Assembly (NCBI GenBank): GCA_049964535.1
Contig: JBMFXG010000076.1
Coordinates: 1-11,725 of the forward strand
Length of the DNA: 11,725 bases
Reading direction: 5' to 3'
Origin: JAJYZP01 sp049964535
GTDB taxonomy: Bacteria; Actinomycetota; Acidimicrobiia; Acidimicrobiales; Acidimicrobiaceae
Below the pieces are notes generated by a model, which was given only the letters and a program-made list of their open reading frames with translations, made no database searches and was not told where the DNA came from. The translations under genes and the position numbers were made by a program. Positions 6,618-11,725 of this stretch are shown piece by piece. Each line of letters begins with the position of its first letter. Position 1 is the stretch's first letter.

Positions 6618-8096
6618 CTACTGAGACTCGTACGCCACCGTCTTCTGCTGGAAGTAACCGGTCTTGTTGATGAGTCGAGCCACGATTACCAGCGGTATGC
6701 CAGCAGCCATGACGACGAGCGTCGGCACCGCAACGCTGGTCCCTCCGGTGACAATAACTTCGTATCCCACCCAGAGCAGAGCGGCTCCTCCAACTGCTGG
6801 AAAGAGACCAGCCAGCAAGAAGATGCCTGCGCTTCGGGCCAGCACCTTGCGAAAAGCCCAGGCGCACGAAAGTCCCGTAACTCCGTAGTAGAACGCTACC
6901 AATATTCCAATATCGGTTATCAGCTTCCCAAAGACGGTATTCGCACTCGATGAGAAGGTTGTGATCCCGATCACGATTGCGGAGAGCGCAGCAAGAACGA
7001 TCGTCCCTTCCGCTGGCGTCTTGAATCTCGCAGAGATTTTCCCAAACAGAGATGGAAAGACTTTATCCCGTGCCATGGAGTACGTAATCCTTGCTGCGGG
7101 CAGAAGCGTAGTCTGCGCGGTCGCAACGGTAGATGAAAGTATCGCCAAAAGCATGATCACGCTCAGAGATGGAGAGATCGAGTGAGCAAAGTAGTAGAGA
7201 ACGCTTCCGCCTTGATTCACAATGGTCTTTTGCGGAACGCGCATCTGAATCGCAATGGCTGCAAGCACAAAGACAACAAGCAAGAGAAACATCGAGATAA
7301 CTCCTGCTCGTCCAGGAGTCTCATTTGCATCCTTCGTTTCTTCGTTGAGATTCGCCGAGGTATCCCATCCCCAAAAGAAAAAAACACCAAGCACGAGACC
7401 GGCCGCAAGCGCAGAGATTCCTTTGATCGAGAACGGATTGAGCCACCCCCAACTAAAAGAGACCGAGCCCGTCGGATGACTCGCTATGACGTCAAGGATC
7501 GCAAAGACCGAGAAGGCGATAACGGCGGTGTACTCGATTGCCACCAAGACCCACTGAAAATCGGTAGTTAAGCGAATCCCATACACACACATCGCCGTGA
7601 TGATCACGAGCCAAATCAATCCGATCCCGGCCTGCCAATAGACGCTATTGGCCGCTTTCGCCGAGATCCAACCGATATTATTCAAAAACGCAAGCGTGTT
7701 AGCCCCGGCAAGAATCGGCGCCGAAGCGCAGAAGAGCGTTGAGGCCAGAACTTGTACCCATCCGTTGAACCATCCAAAGTACGGACTCACGGTTCTTGCG
7801 AGCCAAGAATACGAGGCTCCGCAGTTCGGATCCTTCCGATTCATAAAGTAGTACGCGAAAGCAATGGTCAAAACGACCACAAAGCTGACGAGCAGGATCG
7901 ACGGCGCGCCAAATCCAATCCCTCCAATTGCCACCACAAATGCGATCGTCGACGTCAAAGAGTACGCTGGTGCCACGCTTGCCGTGGCTACAGCGACGCT
8001 GTCGAAGAGTCCTAGCTCTCCCTCCTTGAGCTCCGTATGAACCACTCCAACCTCAGAGAGCGGCGCAACACGAGGATCTTTCGCACCTATCCCCAT
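6618..8096 (-). CDS. APC-superfamily amino-acid/amine transporter
   Basis: An integral membrane transporter of 492 residues with about 12 hydrophobic segments, the normal topology for the amino acid-polyamine-organocation family. Family signatures: the helix-breaking TM1 region (about 32-60); NCGASYSWLARTVSPYFGWFNGW (91-113), matching the Gly-x-x-Tyr-x-Trp...GW motif; FFFWGWDTSANLNEETKDA (239-257), the GWD...EE motif after TM6; and RITYSMARDKVFP (336-348). ATG at 8096 is preceded by GGAGGAG at 4-6 nt. The stop lies 54 nt from the shared hairpin at 6527-6564. The nearest upstream gene on the same strand is a PLP decarboxylase 580 nt away, suggesting but not proving a substrate/product exchange role. 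It could equally be a proton-coupled amino-acid importer. The substrate is not readable from sequence. Confidence 0.88.
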   Translation of the reverse strand: MGIGAKDPRVAPLSEVGVVHTELKEGELGLFDSVAVATASVAPAYSLTSTIAFVVAIGGIGFGAPSILLVSFVVVLTIAFAYYFMNRKDPNCGASYSWLARTVSPYFGWFNGWVQVLASTLFCASAPILAGANTLAFLNNIGWISAKAANSVYWQAGIGLIWLVIITAMCVYGIRLTTDFQWVLVAIEYTAVIAFSVFAILDVIASHPTGSVSFSWGWLNPFSIKGISALAAGLVLGVFFFWGWDTSANLNEETKDANETPGRAGVISMFLLLVVFVLAAIAIQMRVPQKTIVNQGGSVLYYFAHSISPSLSVIMLLAILSSTVATAQTTLLPAARITYSMARDKVFPSLFGKISARFKTPAEGTIVLAALSAIVIGITTFSSSANTVFGKLITDIGILVAFYYGVTGLSCAWAFRKVLARSAGIFLLAGLFPAVGGAALLWVGYEVIVTGGTSVAVPTLVVMAAGIPLVIVARLINKTGYFQQKTVAYESQ

Positions 8097-8262
8097 CCAG
8101 CTCCTCCGTTCCTCGACTCAATCGGTCGATCCCTGTTCAACTTCCGCTCACCTCACGAAGTGAGAATGAGTATCACCCGCCTTGTTTCCAATCGATACCC
8201 CGACACGATCTCTCGAGTCCGGTAAAATAGTATGACAGATCGAGAGCCTCGAACTCAATCGA
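8097..8262. promoter_or_regulatory. Upstream region of the APC transporter gene
   Basis: It contains CTCAC-GAA-GTGAG (8152-8164), an inverted repeat centred 62 nt upstream of the transporter start. On the minus strand there is a promoter-like pair TTGAGT (about 8256-8251) and CATACT, 18 nt apart. On the plus strand TAAAAT (8223-8228) resembles a -10 box pointing the other way. None is decisive. The GGAGGAG ribosome binding site of the transporter lies at 8101-8107. Confidence 0.3.
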
Positions 8263-8796
8263 ATGTGTTACTTTTATCTGAAGAAACAATCTTTTCAGTC
8301 GAAATCACACGACACTGTGACGGATTTGATCGCCTACCGAGTCTTCCTGGACGCCAGAGCACTGCAGTTCTTCCGCGTGCTCGGGCCGTCACCGACGATA
8401 AGAGCTACCACCATCGATCCCCTGACCCAGTATCCAGGCGGCATCGGTTGCCCACCTCGACTCGACTCTTTGAAGTATCAGACCACACCACTCAGCGAGT
8501 TCGGCGTAGACCGACCAAACTTCCCCGAAGGAGTTACCGAAAAGTATTCTCACAAACTGGCATCTACAACGCGATTTCGACAGAGTGTCGAAAGATTCCT
8601 CGAGCTCGAGACACAGATCTACCAGTACCCAAACATCGCCACACTTAAGATACGTGAGCCCTTGTTTCGCTATGACTACCAGGCCATCGAGTCAAAGATC
8701 GCCGCAACATCGTCCTCGGTGGTCAATGGATTCACAAAGCAAAACCGCAGCAGTCTTTCCCCACGGTACGTCGTGGGTAGCACGAATGCAACCTGA
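8263..8796 (+). CDS. Doubtful hypothetical ORF between transporter and decarboxylase genes
   Basis: An open frame of 177 codons with no recognised domain, no membrane segment and no signal peptide. From about codon 19 (GTG at 8317) onward, hand counting gives about two thirds G or C at third positions, like the real genes here; the first 18 codons do not show this. Against it, no good ribosome binding site precedes ATG 8263 or GTG 8317, and its last 120 nt run antisense through the 3' end of the decarboxylase gene. In that overlap third positions coincide with those of the decarboxylase, which by itself keeps a false frame open. It may be a small gene, a decayed fragment or chance. Without it, 8097-8675 holds nothing clear except the small sites described nearby. 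Confidence 0.25.
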   Translation: MCYFYLKKQSFQSKSHDTVTDLIAYRVFLDARALQFFRVLGPSPTIRATTIDPLTQYPGGIGCPPRLDSLKYQTTPLSEFGVDRPNFPEGVTEKYSHKLASTTRFRQSVERFLELETQIYQYPNIATLKIREPLFRYDYQAIESKIAATSSSVVNGFTKQNRSSLSPRYVVGSTNAT

Positions 8797-10037
8797 TCCT
8801 TAAGTGCTCGTTGCGACCACAGTTGATACTCTCGATCGGTCCAGCCTTTTCGTCTGAACAGCACCACAGAAAGCTCCGGTTCACAGACCAGTTCCAACTC
8901 GTCGCGTCGCTCAATCTCTCGTGCGCACCACGTCGCCAACGTAATACCCTTCTCGACTGCAACACGATACGCGTTGGTACCGTGTACTGCCAACGAGAAC
9001 CAAAATGGAAGCCCACGTACGCGTCGGGAAAGCTGGTAGGCGTACGACGAAGGGTTCCACTCGACAGAGCTATTGATATCGTCAAGATACGAAGCTTCTT
9101 GCGTATGGGCCTTCGTCGCATGCTGTGGTTCTCGATAGAGAAGGGCTGCACAGTCATACGGTGAGAACAGCCACTTGTGAGGATCGACTACAAATGAATC
9201 GGCTTCCTCAACTCCATCAAAGAGATGACGGCGTGTCTCAGATGCCAGAGCAGCACCTCCGTAGGCACCGTCTACGTGGAACCAGAGGCCGTGGTTATGA
9301 GCAAAAGTGCCTGCTCCTCGAAGGTCATCGACGATACCAGCGTTGGTCGTTCCGGCGGTCGCCACGACCGCAAAGATCGAGTCCCGCACATCGTCATCCA
9401 GATCTGACCACGTTCTCTCGAGTCCATCGCCGGTTAGGCGATCTCGCTCATCGCCTTCGACCACAACGATCTCTACATCCATAATCGATGTCGCCGACAC
9501 GATCGACGAATGAGCTTCGGCACTACAGAGGAGTCGCCAACGATCAGGTCGCCCTCCCCGAAGTCTCCTAATTCGGTCCCGAGCGCTGTGCAGTCCTGAC
9601 AGGTTCGCTGCAGAACCTCCAGAAACGAAGGTTCCGCCTGCACCTTCGGGGAGTCCAGCAAGATCTGCAAGCCACCGAAGAGCTTCATTCTCACAGTACA
9701 CAACACCGGCCGCTTCGAGCCACGACGTGCCACAGATCGAGGAGGCGGAGACCACCAAGTCAAAAAGTACCGAGGCCTTGGTTGGAGCGACAGGAACGAA
9801 GGCTAAGTACCGTGGGTGATCGGTCGACAAGGTCGCAGGAGCGAAGCCATCCACGAAACGTTGAAGAACCTCGTGACCACCTAATCCATCAGGGGTTATT
9901 GTGGCTCCATAGAGTGAATGGAGCTCCTCGTAGCTCCGAGGACCATCCAACGGAGGTGGCTGGAGCGATATGCGCTCCAGCGCATATCGAACAACCTCGT
10001 TCGCAAGCTGACGCGTCTCTTGGTCCAAACGATGCAC
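8676..10037 (-). CDS. Group II PLP-dependent amino-acid decarboxylase (aromatic-L-amino-acid decarboxylase-like)
   Basis: Predicted cytoplasmic enzyme removing the alpha-carboxyl of an amino acid as CO2 to give an amine, using pyridoxal phosphate. It has 453 residues, normal for the family. Landmarks: HPRYLAFVP (74-82); SGGSAANLSGL (139-149), the cofactor phosphate-binding stretch; His176, the expected ring-stacking residue; TAGTTNAGIVDDL (227-239); WFHVDGAYGG (252-261) with Asp256 for the pyridine nitrogen; DPHKWLF (285-291) with Schiff-base Lys288; and RRVRGLPFWFSLAVHG (338-353). The start is GTG at 10037 behind AAGGAG at 5 nt; the ATG nearby is out of frame. It is divergent from a MarR-type gene 201 nt away, a common arrangement for local control. 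Family features favour an aromatic or other bulky substrate, but glutamate or diaminobutyrate cannot be excluded. Codons 17-27 contain overlapping hairpins. Confidence 0.9.
   Translation of the reverse strand: MHRLDQETRQLANEVVRYALERISLQPPPLDGPRSYEELHSLYGATITPDGLGGHEVLQRFVDGFAPATLSTDHPRYLAFVPVAPTKASVLFDLVVSASSICGTSWLEAAGVVYCENEALRWLADLAGLPEGAGGTFVSGGSAANLSGLHSARDRIRRLRGGRPDRWRLLCSAEAHSSIVSATSIMDVEIVVVEGDERDRLTGDGLERTWSDLDDDVRDSIFAVVATAGTTNAGIVDDLRGAGTFAHNHGLWFHVDGAYGGAALASETRRHLFDGVEEADSFVVDPHKWLFSPYDCAALLYREPQHATKAHTQEASYLDDINSSVEWNPSSYAYQLSRRVRGLPFWFSLAVHGTNAYRVAVEKGITLATWCAREIERRDELELVCEPELSVVLFRRKGWTDREYQLWSQRALKDQVAFVLPTTYRGERLLRFCFVNPLTTEDDVAAIFDSMAW
9959..9989 (-). repeat. Two overlapping, mutually exclusive hairpins at the 5' end of the decarboxylase gene
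   Basis: Hairpin 1: CGATATGCGCT (9966-9976) with AGCGCATATCG (9979-9989), 11 perfect pairs and a 2-nt centre. Hairpin 2: GCTGGAGCG (9959-9967) with CGCTCCAGC (9973-9981), 9 perfect pairs and a 5-nt loop. They share 9966-9967 and 9973-9981, so only one can form at a time. In the minus-strand mRNA hairpin 1 would be completed first. They cover codons 17-27, 48 nt after the start. Confidence 0.65.
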
Positions 10038-10238
10038 CGCATCTCCTTACTCTTACGGACCTGTGTCCCCCGACCAGAGTATGCGATTAACGTATATTCT
10101 TTCGCCTTTGAGGCGCGCGATCTCACCTGCAAAGGACATCATGCCACTAGCACGTACATCGAAGAGTCGCAGGTACTATCCTAAGGACGATCCTCACTCC
10201 AAATCGCACCATCCGAACGACACGAGAGGACGCTAGCG
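10038..10238. promoter_or_regulatory. Divergent control region between decarboxylase and MarR genes
   Basis: This 201-nt spacer contains the perfect inverted repeat CGCCT-TTG-AGGCG (10103-10115) beside an AT-rich stretch with TATA-like sequence (10086-10101). That is where the decarboxylase promoter would be expected. For the MarR gene, TACTAT (10174-10179) resembles a -10 box about 60 nt before the start, with no clear -35. The palindrome is a candidate operator for the adjacent regulator. The ribosome binding sites are AAGGAG (minus, near 10048-10043) and GAGAGGA (plus, 10224-10230). Confidence 0.45.
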
Positions 10239-10700
10239 ATGTCTGAGCCTGAACGCAATCCACACGAAAGTTCATTCATGCGAGATCTCGAGCGGTCGAT
10301 CTTCCGTCTCGGTCGTTCCCTTCGGACGATTCGAGTCAGTCATGAAGATAGCTCAACGTACGCTACTGGGGCAGGTTTCTGGGAGCTTGTTCTACTCCAC
10401 CTCCGCGGTCCTCTCCGAGCAACCGAGATGGCGACGTTGCTCTCTCTCGACATCTCAACCGTATCCCGCCAACTCAAACAGCTCAGCAGTGAAGGGCTGA
10501 TAACCAAGAACCAAGACCCTAACGATGCCCGAGCCTTTGTTGTCCAGCTCACGACCCATGGTAACCAGGTAGTCAACGATCTGATGAGACGACGAGAAGC
10601 CCTGATTGAACGCTCGCTGTCGACGTGGTCACCTGAAGATCGTCAAACGTTCGAGTCCCTCCTCAACCGCTTCGCAAGCGATCTTGAAGCTGGATCTTGA
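10239..10700 (+). CDS. MarR-family winged-helix transcriptional regulator
   Basis: A dimeric DNA-binding regulator of 153 residues, typical MarR length. The winged helix-turn-helix is at about 61-88 (ATEMATLLSLDISTVSRQLK, then QLSSEGLI), where STVSRQLKQL is the recognition helix. The wing follows with the conserved Asp-x-Asn-Asp-x-Arg pattern (Asp93 to Arg98). Flanking helices (about 13-33 and 107-150) would form the dimer interface. ATG at 10239 has GAGAGGA 8 nt upstream. Divergent orientation to the decarboxylase gene suggests control of that gene and of itself, usually as a repressor relieved by a small ligand. The ligand is unknown. Confidence 0.92.
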   Translation: MSEPERNPHESSFMRDLERSIFRLGRSLRTIRVSHEDSSTYATGAGFWELVLLHLRGPLRATEMATLLSLDISTVSRQLKQLSSEGLITKNQDPNDARAFVVQLTTHGNQVVNDLMRRREALIERSLSTWSPEDRQTFESLLNRFASDLEAGS

Positions 10701-10780
10701 TCCCTAACCACTGCAAACCGTAGCTGCACCTTCGAGGCCACCCAGACATCGGTTATCCCCTCATCAAGCATTCGCGGAGG

Positions 10781-11116
10781 TTGACTCTTCTCCAGAACTG
10801 GCAGTCACAGAGCGAGGATCTGATCAAGGCTCTCTTCTCATCCGAACCATCGCTCGCTCAAGAGGGCCTGCATCTTGTCCATGTCCGCACCGACGCCCAA
10901 CTGAAACTGAACACTACGATCCGTCACATCGTGCAGATGTTGGCTACGCGCCTTCAAGGACCACCGATCCACGAGGACCGCTTCATGGTTGCGACGAGAG
11001 ACAAGCAGACGGTGCTAATCACTGAGTCCGAGGAGACAAGCATCACTCGATCTCAATCGTTGAACGTTATCGGACTCAGCCCTGAAGGTAGTTCCAAGAA
11101 GTTTGACGATCCATAA
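10781..11116 (+). CDS. Doubtful small hypothetical ORF downstream of the MarR gene
   Basis: An open frame of 111 codons from TTG 10781, in frame with upstream open sequence back to 10724 (after TAG 10721). Hand counting gives about 65% G or C at third positions and a lower value at second positions, which resembles coding sequence of this region. The product is soluble and hydrophilic, with no recognised domain. GGAGG abuts the TTG directly, which is too close for a normal ribosome binding site, so the true start is unclear. It could be a small gene, possibly following the MarR gene on one transcript, or a truncated remnant. Confidence 0.35.
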   Translation: MTLLQNWQSQSEDLIKALFSSEPSLAQEGLHLVHVRTDAQLKLNTTIRHIVQMLATRLQGPPIHEDRFMVATRDKQTVLITESEETSITRSQSLNVIGLSPEGSSKKFDDP

Positions 11117-11725
11117 CTTCTCGCAACACCAGTACGATCTTTGAACTCATTGATCACCATCACTCTCTGGCCAACCACCAGATCCCTATGCCACCTCGTC
11201 CGACACTGTTCGAGAGGGTGAAGCGCCGACCCTCATGCGGACTCCTGAGTAACACTTCACCTGGGTGAACGGCGATGGGGAGGGCCAAAAACGTACGAAT
11301 TTTCAAAGAGACCATAACATCAGCCAACGAGCACCAATCGGAGCACTCCCTCTAGTAGGCACTGAAATGGAGCCAGGTCGCACATGGCAGGTCGATCGGA
11401 TCCCTCCGAGAAAGGCTGAACGAGAAGGTCTCCAAAGCGAACTCTCTTACCGTCAAACTCTTTGCGACAAGGTAATAAAGCGGTACCATTTCCCGCAAGC
11501 TTCGAGCCGAGTGATAATCCCCTCGCTTGTCTCACAAGCTTCTCGCGACCAACACTCACCCTCGTCAACCTACGGTCCAACACCACGTCAAGACAGCGAA
11601 CACTCCACGCTGGGAGCATCGGAATCCAGCGAGTCGAGGACAGATTAAACCGTAGTTCCCCCTCCCCGAAGTAAGCCCAGCTCCGTCACCTGCTCTTTTG
11701 GTGCTGTAGGGGTGGAATCTTATGA
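11117..11725. other. Region without a supported gene
   Basis: Several short open frames exist, but the one at 11265-11648 shows near-random third-position composition and none has a ribosome binding site or recognisable product. No tRNA, insertion sequence or CRISPR pattern was found. Two small inverted repeats are present: GAGGGT/ACCCTC (11214-11219 and 11229-11234, 9-nt loop) and TTCACC-TG-GGTGAA (11256-11269). The second has the size and symmetry of a regulator half-site pair. A promoter for a gene beyond the window end may lie here. Confidence 0.5.

Noticed and set aside
7182..7571. Plus-strand open frame opposite the APC transporter gene
   Set aside because: It is highly charged, antisense to a membrane protein gene, and an expected artefact of hydrophobic codons read backwards.
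8599..8610. 12-bp palindrome CTCGAGCTCGAG in the transporter/decarboxylase gap
   Set aside because: It has low complexity, and there is no positional link to a promoter; considered chance.
11265..11674. Three overlapping short open frames at the right end
   Set aside because: Third-position composition of the longest is about random, starts are weak, and products look like non-coding translation.
1..11725. CRISPR array, insertion sequence, tRNA or prophage element
   Set aside because: No regularly spaced direct repeats, transposase motifs, tRNA-like cloverleaf sequence or integrase were found by reading both strands.

Overview
The window (11.7 kb) reads as bacterial chromosome of intermediate-to-high G+C. 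Several genes start with TTG or GTG behind strong AGGAGG-like ribosome binding sites. Gene content and protein style fit an actinobacterium, possibly an acidophile of the Acidimicrobiia, but no rRNA, tRNA or marker gene here fixes the taxon. That placement is a guess.

Layout. (1) 35-4240, minus strand: a complete binding-protein-dependent ABC importer, transcribed as secreted solute-binding protein, permease, permease, ATPase. It belongs to the polyamine / Fe(III) / 2-aminoethylphosphonate / thiamine superfamily, and the substrate cannot be decided from sequence. (2) 4241-4505: divergent control region with a tandem 11-bp repeat and an inverted half-copy. (3) 4506-6506, plus strand: a solitary Eco57I/TaqI-like adenine-specific DNA methyltransferase with no visible restriction partner. 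(4) 6527-6564: a strong hairpin, probably a shared terminator. (5) 6618-8096, minus: an APC-family amino-acid/amine transporter. (6) 8097-8675: a spacer with one doubtful ORF. (7) 8676-10037, minus: a group II PLP-dependent amino-acid decarboxylase, divergent from (8) a MarR-family regulator at 10239-10700, plus. (9) 10701-11725: about 1 kb with at most one doubtful small gene.

How the parts may work together. The importer is self-contained. The decarboxylase, the nearby APC transporter and the divergent MarR repressor could form an amino-acid decarboxylation/exchange module. Such a module consumes a proton and exports an amine, so it could serve acid resistance or amine formation. The 580-bp gap between transporter and decarboxylase means they need not share a transcript. 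The methyltransferase looks like an orphan epigenetic or defence-derived enzyme.

The most unexpected signal is structural. Several long, perfect inverted repeats (arms 11-15 bp) lie inside coding sequence: two in the methyltransferase, one in the first codons of the second permease, and a pair of overlapping, mutually exclusive hairpins in the first codons of the decarboxylase. Their sequences are unrelated, so they are not a single repeat family. No clearly new multi-gene system could be demonstrated.
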